A stretch of DNA of 47,154 nt from Cloacibacterium sp964530915 (GTDB lineage Bacteria; Bacteroidota; Bacteroidia; Flavobacteriales; Weeksellaceae): the NCBI GenBank assembly GCA_964530915.1, contig CAZHCK010000010.1:1-47154 (forward strand), written 5' to 3'. Shown piece by piece: positions 26,790 through 36,199 of this stretch. Positions within the stretch are counted from its first letter, which is position 1; each line of letters begins with the position of its first letter. The notes below the pieces were generated by a model. It saw nothing but the letters and a program-made list of their open reading frames with translations. It was not told where the DNA came from and did not search any database. Position numbers and translations under genes: made by a program.

Positions 26790-29009
26790 TTATTTTTCCC
26801 AATTTACTCTTTTGGTTTGTACCTGAGCAGAATTGGTTCCTATCATGATGTCAAATTCTCCTGATTCCCAATCGAAATTGAGTTCATCATCATAGAATTT
26901 TAAATCTTCTGGTGTAATGTTAAAAGAAACGGTTTTGCTTTCTCCTTTTTTAATGAATATTTTTTGAAAACCTTTCAGTTCTTTTATAGGACGAACTACT
27001 TTTCCTACTAAATCTCTGATGTACAACTGAACCACCTCTTCTCCGTCATAATTCCCTGAATTGGTGAGGGTAACTGAAGCCGTCAAAGTTTGGTTGCCTT
27101 TCAGTTGAGTAGCACTTACGTTTACATCAGAATATTGAAATGTAGTGTAACTCAAGCCAAATCCGAATGGATAAGCTGGGTCATTATCTAGGTCAATATA
27201 CGCCGAAACATAGTTTCTGTCTGTATTATTTTTAGCAGGTCTTCCTGTATTGTAATGATTGTAATAGATAGGAATTTGACCTTCAGTTCTTGGAAAAGTC
27301 ATCGGCAATTTACCGCCAGGATTTATTTTTCCGAAAAGTACATCTGCAATAGAATTCCCCGCTTCTGTACCTAACCACCAAGTATAAACAATGGTAGGAA
27401 TGTTTTCTGATGCCCAATCAAAAACCAAAGGACGACCGGCATTAATCATTAAAATAATCGGTTTTCCTGTTTTGGCAATTTCTTTCAATAAATCTTCTTG
27501 AACTCCAGAAAAATGAATATTGCTTCTGCTTTTTGCTTCACCACTCATTGCATGACCTTCGCCTAAAGTCAAAATCACCACATCTGCTTTCATGGCGGTT
27601 TCTACCGCTTCTGCAAACATAGATTTATCATTATCATTTGCATTACAGCCTTTTGCATAAAGCAATTCTGAGTTTTTATCGAGTTGAGCTTTAATTCCGT
27701 CAAACTGAGTTACAATTCTTTGGCTATCATCCGGAAAAGCAATAGACCAAAAACCGTGATTTTCTACTGTAGCTTTCGCAAATGGACCAATAATGGCCAC
27801 TTTTTTAGTAGTTGGAGAAAGTGGTAATAATTGATTTTCATTTTTTAGTAAAACAATACTTTTTGCACCAATTTCTCTTGCAAATTTTCTGTGTTCTGGA
27901 TTATTGGCTTGTTCTTTTTCTCTCTTTTCATTGATGAAACGATAAGGGTCATCAAAAAGCCCAAGCTCATATTTTTTAGTCAAAATTCTGCGAACCGCAT
28001 CATCTATGAATTGAATATCTACTTTTCCTTCTTTTACCAATTCTGCTAAATGATTGGTATAAGAACGGCTTTCCATATCCATATCACTTCCTGCCAAAAT
28101 TGCTTTCAAAGCAGCTTCTTTATTGTCTTTAGCAAAACCGTGAGGAATCATTTCGCCAATGCTTCCCCAGTCAGAAACCACAAAACCTTGGAAGTTCCAA
28201 GCGCCTTTTAATAAGTCTCTTTGGATGTATTTATTACCAGTGGCAGGAATTCCGTTGATATCATTAAAAGAATTCATAAAAGTAGCTACTCCCATATCAG
28301 ACACCGCTTTGAAAGGTGGCAAATACGTTTCGTGCAACTGTCTAAGGCTCATATCTACAGAATTGTAATCTCTTCCGCCAACAGCAGCTCCATAAGCTGC
28401 AAAATGTTTAGCGCAAGCCATTACTGCATCTTTATTTCCTAAGCCATTTCCTTGGAAACCTTTTACTCTGGCTTTTCCTACTAGTGTTCCTAAATAGGTG
28501 TCTTCACCAGCTCCTTCCATTACACGTCCCCATCTTGGATCTCTTCCTATATCTACCATTGGTGCAAAAGTCCAATGAATTCCATAGGCAGAAGCTTCAG
28601 TAGCTGCAATTCTAGCAGATTTTTCAATTAAATTCATATCCCAAGTTGCGGTTTCGCCTAATGGAATAGGAAAAGTAGTTCTAAAACCATGAATAACATC
28701 TTGCCCAAAAAGTAAAGGAATTTTAAGACGAGACTGCATGGCTTGGTCTTGCCAGTTTTTAGTGTTTTTAGTACCTACAGCATTTAAAATAGAGCCTAGT
28801 TTCCCTGCACGAACTTGACCAGCTTTGTCTGCATCTTTCGTAATAGGACCGGTTGCTGTAATATCATCATTATACTGATTGAGCTGTCCTATTTTTTCTT
28901 CCAAAGTCATTTTCGCCATCAGCTCTGTAACTTTTTGGTCGATTGATTTCTGAGCAGAGACAGTAATTCCTAGTCCTACTAAAACCATTGAAAGAAATAT
29001 TTTTTTCAT
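26790..29009 (-). CDS. bglX: Glycoside hydrolase family 3 beta-glucosidase (BglX-like)
   Basis: 739 aa with a signal peptide ending SAQ. GH3 N domain: KIPLLFGQDVIHGFRTTFPI, TFAPMVDIGRDPRWGR, KHFAAYG (K201-H202) and nucleophile Asp280 in FVVSDWGSIGEM. The C domain carries the GEAKSRSNIHFSG acid/base loop region. A fibronectin-III-like domain (about 655-735) ends the protein. It probably acts in the periplasm, releasing glucose from beta-linked gluco-oligosaccharides. 11 bases after the GH30 gene, so co-transcribed. Confidence 0.93.
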   Translation of the reverse strand: MKKIFLSMVLVGLGITVSAQKSIDQKVTELMAKMTLEEKIGQLNQYNDDITATGPITKDADKAGQVRAGKLGSILNAVGTKNTKNWQDQAMQSRLKIPLLFGQDVIHGFRTTFPIPLGETATWDMNLIEKSARIAATEASAYGIHWTFAPMVDIGRDPRWGRVMEGAGEDTYLGTLVGKARVKGFQGNGLGNKDAVMACAKHFAAYGAAVGGRDYNSVDMSLRQLHETYLPPFKAVSDMGVATFMNSFNDINGIPATGNKYIQRDLLKGAWNFQGFVVSDWGSIGEMIPHGFAKDNKEAALKAILAGSDMDMESRSYTNHLAELVKEGKVDIQFIDDAVRRILTKKYELGLFDDPYRFINEKREKEQANNPEHRKFAREIGAKSIVLLKNENQLLPLSPTTKKVAIIGPFAKATVENHGFWSIAFPDDSQRIVTQFDGIKAQLDKNSELLYAKGCNANDNDKSMFAEAVETAMKADVVILTLGEGHAMSGEAKSRSNIHFSGVQEDLLKEIAKTGKPIILMINAGRPLVFDWASENIPTIVYTWWLGTEAGNSIADVLFGKINPGGKLPMTFPRTEGQIPIYYNHYNTGRPAKNNTDRNYVSAYIDLDNDPAYPFGFGLSYTTFQYSDVNVSATQLKGNQTLTASVTLTNSGNYDGEEVVQLYIRDLVGKVVRPIKELKGFQKIFIKKGESKTVSFNITPEDLKFYDDELNFDWESGEFDIMIGTNSAQVQTKRVNWEK

Positions 29010-29020
29010 AAATTTTATTT

Positions 29021-30433
29021 TTAAAAAGTGTATGTAGCCACTGAATTAGATGGTAATGAAGTGGCTACAGATTTACCATCAAAGGTAATATTAAAATTTT
29101 CAACTTCTGCTCCTTCGTTTAAAACGATTAAAGCTATTTTGCCTTCTGGCGTTTTAAAAGCTACTGTACTTAAATTTCCTGCTTGTGTAGAACCTATTCT
29201 TTGTGAATTTTGAGGTACAAATTTAGAAGCGTGAGCTATGATGTAATACGCTACATTTTTAGTGTAAGAATCAGAAGAATTAATAGTGATTGCTCCTTTA
29301 CATTGAGTACAACCTCCTGGAGTAAAAGGTTGGAATTGTGCGTCATTTGCTAAATTCCATTCTAATGCAATTTTGCTCCAATTTCTCATCGTTCCTATGA
29401 TTACATTTTTGGTGTGCCAAATAAAATCTCCTGCAAAAGTTCCTGTAGAACCCGTCCATTGTTCTGTGAAATACAGATTTTTATTTGGAAAAGCGTTCTT
29501 TACAACACCAAGAGCAGAAACATCTCCCGCATAAAGGTGGAATGCAGATCCGTCTACATATTGTGCTGCTTCTGGGTCTTGGAGAATCGTAATAGGATAT
29601 TCTGGTTTATCACAATTGTGGTCATACAATACTATTTTTGTAGCAATATTGGTTGCTCTAAAAGCAGGACCTAAATTGTTTTTTATGAAATCTCTTTGCT
29701 GTTCTGCAGTCATATACATACTAGGATTATTCCCAGGATGCAATGGTTCGTTTTGAGGAGTAATGGCATCAATGGTAATTCCATTTTTCTTCATTTCCTG
29801 AATATATTTCACAAAATATTCTGCATAAACTTGATAGTATTCAGTTTTCAGGCTTCCTCCAATGCTATTTCCGTTGTCCTTCATCCAAACAGGTGGTGAC
29901 CAAGGTGCGCCAATGATTTTAATATCTGGATTAATAGCTAAAATTTCTTTTAACATATCAATCACTGGTTGGTCTTTAGCTAAGCTGAATTCGCTCAGGT
30001 CTTCGTCTGTTTGACCTGCGGGAACATCATCATAAGAAAAGACAGAACTGTTAAGATCTGATGCACCAATGCTTAATCTAAGATAACTTACACCTATGGA
30101 TTGTTCTGATTTTCCGAAAATATCTTGAAGAAGTTCTTTTTTCTTCGCTGGAGATAATTGATTGATTACCTCTACGCTTCCTCCGGTAAGAGTATACCCA
30201 AAACCATCTACAGTTTGGAATTTTTCTGAAGGATTGATGAGAATATTTTGAAAATTATTTTGTGGATTATCAAAAACAAGATTGTTTTGTTTTTGAAGTT
30301 TTAAAGTTTCATCAGCATTAGTTTGCCAATATTCTATTGTTTGTGGAGCTTCTACTTTTGTAAAAGAATTACATGAGATAAGAGAAGCTATAGAGCCTAA
30401 AACTAAGGCGGGGATAATTTTTTTTAGAACCAT
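29021..30433 (-). CDS. Glycoside hydrolase family 30 lipoprotein (third of three)
   Basis: 470 aa. Clear lipobox SLISC (Cys21). The GH30 barrel has VDGFGYTLTGGSVEVINQL, GAPWSPPVWMKDNGNS, acid/base Glu229 in TPQNEPLH, nucleophile Glu324 in YFTEQWTGS, then the beta-sandwich ending ATYTF. Strongly similar over its whole length to the GH30 at 14305-15747 but with a shorter linker. Probably cleaves beta-glucan at the cell surface. First enzyme gene after the mid-operon hairpin; 11 bases before GH3. Confidence 0.88.
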   Translation of the reverse strand: MVLKKIIPALVLGSIASLISCNSFTKVEAPQTIEYWQTNADETLKLQKQNNLVFDNPQNNFQNILINPSEKFQTVDGFGYTLTGGSVEVINQLSPAKKKELLQDIFGKSEQSIGVSYLRLSIGASDLNSSVFSYDDVPAGQTDEDLSEFSLAKDQPVIDMLKEILAINPDIKIIGAPWSPPVWMKDNGNSIGGSLKTEYYQVYAEYFVKYIQEMKKNGITIDAITPQNEPLHPGNNPSMYMTAEQQRDFIKNNLGPAFRATNIATKIVLYDHNCDKPEYPITILQDPEAAQYVDGSAFHLYAGDVSALGVVKNAFPNKNLYFTEQWTGSTGTFAGDFIWHTKNVIIGTMRNWSKIALEWNLANDAQFQPFTPGGCTQCKGAITINSSDSYTKNVAYYIIAHASKFVPQNSQRIGSTQAGNLSTVAFKTPEGKIALIVLNEGAEVENFNITFDGKSVATSLPSNSVATYTF

Positions 30434-30449
30434 AACATTTATTTTTGAT

Positions 30450-30492
30450 ATTCAAAAAAACTGCTGCACGATAATATGCGCAGCAATTTTTT
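30450..30492 (-). terminator. Mid-operon terminator or attenuator between susD and GH30
   Basis: On the minus strand TGCTGC and GCAGCA (30479-30484 with 30461-30466) pair around a 12-base loop, partly extendable, followed by AGTTTTTTTGA. It lies 17 bases before the GH30 start and about 37 after the susD stop, so some transcripts should stop after susCD. Confidence 0.7.
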
Positions 30493-30529
30493 TAGAATGA
30501 GGTTATATAAATTCTAATTTGATATAAGA

Positions 30530-31981
30530 TTAATAACCAGCGTTTTGAGTTAAATTAGGATTATTATCAATCTGAGATTGAGGAATAGGCCAAAGTAATT
30601 TTTGTTCTGTAATGTTAGTAGCATAACTTAGAGGGTTTCCGCTAGCATCTTTTCTGTTTTTAATAATTTCAACAGCTTTTCCTGTTCTCTTAAGGTCAAA
30701 CCAACGTTGTCCTTCGAATGCTAATTCTAGTTTTCTTTCTTCTAGCACTTTGTTGATACCATCAGTTGCACCAGTAATTGTGATAGGAGCTAAATTAACT
30801 CTTGCTCTTACTTGGTTTACCAAAGCTGCAGCACCTGTGTAATCTCCTAATCTTACTTTAGCTTCAGCTCTTAGAAGAAGTAGATCTGCATATCTAAAGA
30901 TGTAAACATTTTGGTTTCCGCTTTGCTCTCTTTGTTTCCAAGCAAATGGATAGCTAGAGCTGCTCCAATATTTATCTGACCAACCTACTGGCTCAAACTT
31001 AACCGTAGAAGCTTTTCTGATTGCATCTCCTTGAGCATCAAAAGATTTAATTAAATCATTAGATGGAGTATTGAATTTTTTCCAGTCTGTTCCGATGAAC
31101 ATGAAAGTTCCCCACCACCAAACACTACTTCCATTTCCATTGATTTCGAAAATAGATTCTGCGTTGGCTTCGTGATTACTGTCAAATAAATGGTCGTAAG
31201 TTGGTAAAAGGCTATACCCTTCAGTCATTAATTGATCTGTATAAGTAACTACTTTAGTAAAATCAGGACTTGGTTTAGTTGCATACACTTGAGCTAAAAG
31301 AGATAAAGCAGCACCTTTAGAAGCTCTATATTTATTAGAACTTGCTGGTACATTAGCTAAAGCACCTTCTAAATCTGAAATGATAAGAGCATAAACTTCA
31401 CTTACTGGCTTTCTTGCTGGATAAACTTGTGCATACACTTCTTCAAAGTTTTCTGCAGTTACTCCGATTACAGCTTGTGTAACTAATGGTACATCTCCCC
31501 AAAGTTGTACAGCGTGGAAATAATACATTGCTCTCATTACAGAAGCTTCTGCGATCATTTCTTTTCTTCTTTGTGCAGAAAGAGATGTATCAGGGATTTT
31601 ATCTACATAATTGATTACTTTATTACAGTTGTTAATACGCCCGTAAATGTAGTTCCAGTCTCTGCTTACGTTACTATTGGTAGCAAGAATTCTGTATTCT
31701 GATTGTTGTGCATTTTGAGGGTTGTCTCCACCTTGATAAGCAACATCAGTTTGTGCATCACCATTAAAGAAATAGTCTAACTGCCAATATTCATTACCTA
31801 AATCATTATAGATGGTATTCATTAAATCTTCTGCATCTGCTGCAGTTTTATAAGGAGTATCGCTTAACTCTATTGGTTTATCTGTAATAGGTTCGGTATC
31901 TAAATAATCTGAACAAGAAACCGCTCCAAAAGATAGACCTGCGCCTAAAATTAAATAATTTATGGTTTTATTAAGTTTCAT
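30530..31981 (-). CDS. SusD/RagB-family outer-membrane lipoprotein (PUL 2)
   Basis: 483 aa. Lipobox AVSC (Cys23) followed by SDYLDTEP. Typical SusD blocks are YKTAADAEDLMNTIYNDLG, EASVMRAMYYFHAVQLWGDV near 150, EERKLELAFEGQRWFDLKRTG near 430, and the ending NPNLTQNAGY. It partners the SusC encoded 21 bases upstream. Its C-terminal part keeps the general SusD form but the central region differs from the PUL 1 SusD, so the two may bind different glucan pieces. Confidence 0.95.
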   Translation of the reverse strand: MKLNKTINYLILGAGLSFGAVSCSDYLDTEPITDKPIELSDTPYKTAADAEDLMNTIYNDLGNEYWQLDYFFNGDAQTDVAYQGGDNPQNAQQSEYRILATNSNVSRDWNYIYGRINNCNKVINYVDKIPDTSLSAQRRKEMIAEASVMRAMYYFHAVQLWGDVPLVTQAVIGVTAENFEEVYAQVYPARKPVSEVYALIISDLEGALANVPASSNKYRASKGAALSLLAQVYATKPSPDFTKVVTYTDQLMTEGYSLLPTYDHLFDSNHEANAESIFEINGNGSSVWWWGTFMFIGTDWKKFNTPSNDLIKSFDAQGDAIRKASTVKFEPVGWSDKYWSSSSYPFAWKQREQSGNQNVYIFRYADLLLLRAEAKVRLGDYTGAAALVNQVRARVNLAPITITGATDGINKVLEERKLELAFEGQRWFDLKRTGKAVEIIKNRKDASGNPLSYATNITEQKLLWPIPQSQIDNNPNLTQNAGY

Positions 31982-32002
31982 AATATTTTATATTAATAAT
32001 GA

Positions 32003-34783
32003 TTAAAAATTAGCTTTTAGTCCTAATACAATTGTTCTCACTTGTGGGTAAGTACCATAGTCAATACCAGAGATTCCATTAGAACTTGCGAAAGCATTTA
32101 CTTCTGGGTCAAATCCTGAGTAATCTGTGATGGTATATAGGTTTTGTCCTGTAGCATATACATTTAATTTGCTTACTCCTTTAAATGGATTTTTGAAATT
32201 ATATCCTAGAGTAACGCTTTTTAATTTCACATAAGATCCATCTTCTACGAATCTATCAGAAATTACCATTGCAGAAAGAGAGTTTGCTCTTGGTACATTA
32301 GTTACTTGTCCTACTGTGGTCCATCTATCAAGTACTGCTGTAGATTGATTTTTGAAGTCATTCATTAATTCTAGTTCGAATCTAGAAGCGTTATAGATAT
32401 CATTTCCTACAGAACCTGTAATTAATGTATCTAAATACCAGTTTTTGTAAGTAAAGTTATTACTTAAACCAAATGTATAATCAGGGTTTGGATTTCCTAT
32501 AAATGTACGGTCACCTGTATCAAAGTTTCCATTTCCATTAAGGTCATTATAAACAATGTCCCCTGTTTGTGGATCTACTCCTTGCATTTGATAACCATAG
32601 AAAGAACCTACTGGTTGACCTGCAGCAAATCTTACTAAATTATCCATACCTTCAATAAATACTTTATTAATCGTAGGCATGTATTTTAGCTCATTGATTT
32701 TATTTTTATTGAATGAAATGTTGAAATTAGTATTCCAAGTGAAGTTTTCATTCTTAATATTGGCTGTGTTAAGGGTGAATTCCATCCCTTTATTTTCCAT
32801 AGAACCTACGTTTCTTAGGATGTTACCAATAGTACTACCCATTTCGATTGGCATAATTAAATCATCAGTAATTCTTTTATAGAAATCTGCAGAGAATTTA
32901 ATTCTATTGTTCAATAATCCTAAATCAATACCAAAGTTGGTATCTGTTGTAACTTCCCAACCTGTATCTGTTCCCCACTGATAAGTAGACCAGCTACCTC
33001 CATCTTGATTTAATCTCTCTAAATTGTATGAAGAATAGAAAGGAATACCAGATGCGTTACCTGTTTTACCCCAACCTCCTCTTAATTTAAGTTCAGAAAT
33101 AGAGCTGTTATCTTTTAAGAAATTTTCGTTGGACACTAACCAAGAACCAGAAACACCTGGGAAGAATCCCCATTTTTTTCCTGGAGCGAGAGCAGAACTA
33201 CCATTTTGACGGAATACTCCCATTAAGGTATATTTATTATCATAAGTATATACCATTCTTCCGAAGAAAGATAATTCTCTTAGGGTTTCTTCTCTGTATA
33301 CTTTATTACCGTTTTGAGATTTTTCAAATTCAAATGTAGTTACATCTGAAGGGAATTGATTACCCCAATAATATTGCACTTGATTGTTACGTTCGTGCAT
33401 TTGGTGACCTCCAATAAGGTTGATATCATGAGCACCTGTTTTAAAAGTATAGGTTAAAGTATTTTCAACATTGAAATCTTTGAATTTACTATTTGTTCTA
33501 CTACCTGTTCCTTTTTCTTGTCTACCATAAACTGATTTGAAAGGATCAATGAACGTTTCGTTTTCTACATCTATATAATCTAATGAAACGCTTGGTTTAT
33601 ACACTAAATTTTTAAGAATATTTACTTCAAAACCAATATTTGATAAGAATCTCTGAGTGTTAGTATCATCATATCCTCTATATTGGAATGCTACTGGGTT
33701 TTCCCAACCTGCAGTGAATGGGTTCATTGCAAACTGACCATCTTTATAACCATCAATATAGTTACCAGAAGCATCTACATCTCTTACCATAAGCTGGTTA
33801 GCGTAAGCTGGCATAAATGTAGGAGTAGTAAGAGTACTTAAAATAACCCCTGCTCTAGCACCTGCAGCATTATCGTTGGTATTTTTGAATTTTGTATTAA
33901 AGTAGTTTAAAGTAGTGTTTACTTTTAACCAATTCGTTACTTTTGCATCTAGGTTAATTTTTGCAGAAACTCTATCAAATCTAGAAGGAGCAACTGTACC
34001 ATCAATTCCTTGATAACCTAAAGCTGAATACCCTTTTATAGCTTCATTACCAAAAGAATAATTCACATTATAGTTTTGGTCAAAACCTGTTTTGAAAACT
34101 TCTTTTTCCCAATCTGTACTAATTCCTGCATATCTAGGATTATTAATCGTTGGCAAATAATCATTACCTCCATTTGCATTAATGTCTGCCATTAATGCTT
34201 TATATTGGTCAATATTCAATACATCTACATTATTAGAAATTTTAGAGAATCCCCAATATGCATTAAAGTTAAGTTGAGATTTATTTGTTTTTCCTCTTTT
34301 AGTCGTAACAATTACTACACCAGCAGAACCATTAATACCATAGATTGCAGTAGAAGTTGCGTCTTTAAGAACGGTAATATCTACAATGTCATCTGGGTTA
34401 ATACCACTAATATCCTTAGTCTGAATTCCATCTACTACATAAAGTGGATCTACACCAGAAGAAATTGAGTTATTCCCTCTAATTTTAATGTTTAAAGCCT
34501 GCCCTGGTTTACCCGAGTTTTGTACTACACTTACACCCGCTGCTGTTCCTTGCAAAGCTTGCGTCACGTTATAAATTGGTCTGTCTTCAAAAACATCTGC
34601 TTTAATGTTTTCAATTGCACTGGTTGCATTTTTCTTTTTCACAGAACCGTAACCAATTAGAACTACCTCATCAATTTTCTTCTCTTTAATCGCTGAAGAA
34701 TCACTTTTAATTTGAGCCTGAAAACTTGAGGTGAAATAAAGAACTGCTATCAGTCCTAACCCTTTTTTAATATTCATGTTCAT
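32003..34783 (-). CDS. SusC/RagA-family TonB-dependent outer-membrane transporter (PUL 2)
   Basis: 926 aa from the ATG at 34783 (MNMNIKKGLGLIAVLYF); a second ATG at 34777 is equally possible, and the frame upstream to a TTG at 34813 crosses the palindrome. After the signal comes the TonB box KKIDEVVLIGYGSVKKK, then plug motifs (LQGTAAGVSVVQNSGKPGQ, IKIRGNNSI, PLYVVDGIQTKDIS, VLKDATSTAIYG) and a barrel ending VLGLKANF. Like the other SusC it lacks the carboxypeptidase-like N-terminal domain. Divergent from the MFS gene. Confidence 0.95.
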   Translation of the reverse strand: MNMNIKKGLGLIAVLYFTSSFQAQIKSDSSAIKEKKIDEVVLIGYGSVKKKNATSAIENIKADVFEDRPIYNVTQALQGTAAGVSVVQNSGKPGQALNIKIRGNNSISSGVDPLYVVDGIQTKDISGINPDDIVDITVLKDATSTAIYGINGSAGVVIVTTKRGKTNKSQLNFNAYWGFSKISNNVDVLNIDQYKALMADINANGGNDYLPTINNPRYAGISTDWEKEVFKTGFDQNYNVNYSFGNEAIKGYSALGYQGIDGTVAPSRFDRVSAKINLDAKVTNWLKVNTTLNYFNTKFKNTNDNAAGARAGVILSTLTTPTFMPAYANQLMVRDVDASGNYIDGYKDGQFAMNPFTAGWENPVAFQYRGYDDTNTQRFLSNIGFEVNILKNLVYKPSVSLDYIDVENETFIDPFKSVYGRQEKGTGSRTNSKFKDFNVENTLTYTFKTGAHDINLIGGHQMHERNNQVQYYWGNQFPSDVTTFEFEKSQNGNKVYREETLRELSFFGRMVYTYDNKYTLMGVFRQNGSSALAPGKKWGFFPGVSGSWLVSNENFLKDNSSISELKLRGGWGKTGNASGIPFYSSYNLERLNQDGGSWSTYQWGTDTGWEVTTDTNFGIDLGLLNNRIKFSADFYKRITDDLIMPIEMGSTIGNILRNVGSMENKGMEFTLNTANIKNENFTWNTNFNISFNKNKINELKYMPTINKVFIEGMDNLVRFAAGQPVGSFYGYQMQGVDPQTGDIVYNDLNGNGNFDTGDRTFIGNPNPDYTFGLSNNFTYKNWYLDTLITGSVGNDIYNASRFELELMNDFKNQSTAVLDRWTTVGQVTNVPRANSLSAMVISDRFVEDGSYVKLKSVTLGYNFKNPFKGVSKLNVYATGQNLYTITDYSGFDPEVNAFASSNGISGIDYGTYPQVRTIVLGLKANF

Positions 34784-34797
34784 AATATATTTTTTTA

Positions 34798-34893
34798 TCT
34801 CATTTTGAGACAATAAATTTAAATGAATTTAGTTAAGAAAAAAAAAAATTCTGAATAATTTTAATTTTTCGTTTATTTGAGGTACTTTTGAGG
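34798..34893. promoter_or_regulatory. Divergent promoter/operator region, susC 2 and MFS transporter
   Basis: For susC (minus): AATTAAAAT, a 12-base T tract, TAAATTTA as -7-like box, then TTGTCTCAAAATGAGATA (palindrome TCTCA-ttt-TGAGA at 34798-34810), matching the PUL 1 region. For the MFS gene (plus): TACTTTTG at 34883-34890 fits TAnnTTTG. Two TTTGAGG direct repeats (34876-34882 and 34887-34893), 11 bases apart, overlap this box. TTTGAG also occurs in the palindrome, so one regulator could touch all three places. Confidence 0.55.
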
Positions 34894-34975
34894 AGGTCAA
34901 AAACCCATTTTAGGAGAAAAAACTCTTATTTTTTCAAAAAAATTTTAACTAAAAATTGAGCCAACTTTTAACATT

Positions 34976-36199
34976 ATGTTAATAAACAAGAAAAATAAAT
35001 CGCTTAATGTTAACTTAATGTTAAGTTTTATAGTCTTTTCTATGCTCCTTAACTCTATGAGCATTATCATACTACAGCTCTCTCAAAACGCTCAGCATAC
35101 TTATACAGGATTAGGAATTTTAGAATTTTTCAAAGATATTCCCATCGCTTTAGTTTCTATCTTTTTGGTAGATTACATTAAAAAAAAGAGTTACTATCTT
35201 TCATTAGCTTTTGCATTATTTATTTGCACCGTCTGTAGTTTTAGCATCCCATTTCTCACAGAATTTTGGTTTTTAAAAATATGGTTCATTCTTATCGGAA
35301 TTTCATTTTCTATTGGCAAAATCTGTGTGTTTAGCATCATCAAAAACACAACGGATACTGAAAAAGAATTTTCTATCACGATGAGCCGAACAGAAGCTGC
35401 GTTTATGCTCGGAATTTTCATTGTGAACATGGAGTTTGCGCTTATTCTGAGCAGTGATTATCAAGAATTTTGGAGATTTGGATTTTGGTTGGTAGGATTT
35501 ATTTCTTTGTGGACAGCCATACAAATTATAAGACACCATCACACTCATAAAAATATTGAACCAATCCCTGTAAAAAAATCAAAAATCGACTTTACAATTT
35601 TACTGAACAAAAGTTCATTATTGTTTTTGGCTATTATATCACTCATTATTTTTGCTGAACAAATATTCAACTCGTGGCTTCCCACTTTTTATAAAAAATC
35701 CCTCAATTCTTCTTCTTTTTTTGCGCTACAATCTTCTGCATTACTGGCATTTTTCTCATTTTTAGGGAGAATAATCGCTTCTAAGCTCATTCATAGATTT
35801 AGTCCCATGAAAATCTTTTACACTAGCTTAATTTCGGGGATTATTCTCATCAGCTCAGCATTTTTTATAGGGCAAGAAAGCGATTTAAAAATAAAGATAT
35901 TAATGTTTATTTTTCCACTGATTGGTTTTTTTATTGCGCCACTTTATCCTATGCTAAACTCTAAGTTCCTAGGCAACTACCCCGAGAAAAAAATAAGCAG
36001 AATGGTTTCCTTCATCATTTTGTTCACTTCTTTAGGCGGTTCTATAGGCTCAATAAGCACTGCATATATTTTTCAAAAAAATTTAGCAAATTATTACTTG
36101 TTATTTGCTTCAATTCCCTTAATTTTGATACTGATACTTTCTTCTTTATTTTCCATCAAAGAAAGAATGTCTATAAATAAAAATGATCATGAAACTTGA
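34976..36199 (+). CDS. MFS transporter, probably for sugar
   Basis: 407 aa, about 12 membrane helices in two halves with a charged loop near residues 180-205 (RHHHTHKNIEPIPVKKSK). MFS features include FFKDIPIALVSIFLVDYIKKK (the loop 2-3 region) and LGRIIASKLIHRF in the equivalent place of the second half. Next to beta-glucosidase genes, uptake of glucose or a short glucan across the inner membrane is the likely role. It overlaps the next gene by 17 bases, a tight co-transcribed pair. Confidence 0.82.
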   Translation: MLINKKNKSLNVNLMLSFIVFSMLLNSMSIIILQLSQNAQHTYTGLGILEFFKDIPIALVSIFLVDYIKKKSYYLSLAFALFICTVCSFSIPFLTEFWFLKIWFILIGISFSIGKICVFSIIKNTTDTEKEFSITMSRTEAAFMLGIFIVNMEFALILSSDYQEFWRFGFWLVGFISLWTAIQIIRHHHTHKNIEPIPVKKSKIDFTILLNKSSLLFLAIISLIIFAEQIFNSWLPTFYKKSLNSSSFFALQSSALLAFFSFLGRIIASKLIHRFSPMKIFYTSLISGIILISSAFFIGQESDLKIKILMFIFPLIGFFIAPLYPMLNSKFLGNYPEKKISRMVSFIILFTSLGGSIGSISTAYIFQKNLANYYLLFASIPLILILILSSLFSIKERMSINKNDHET

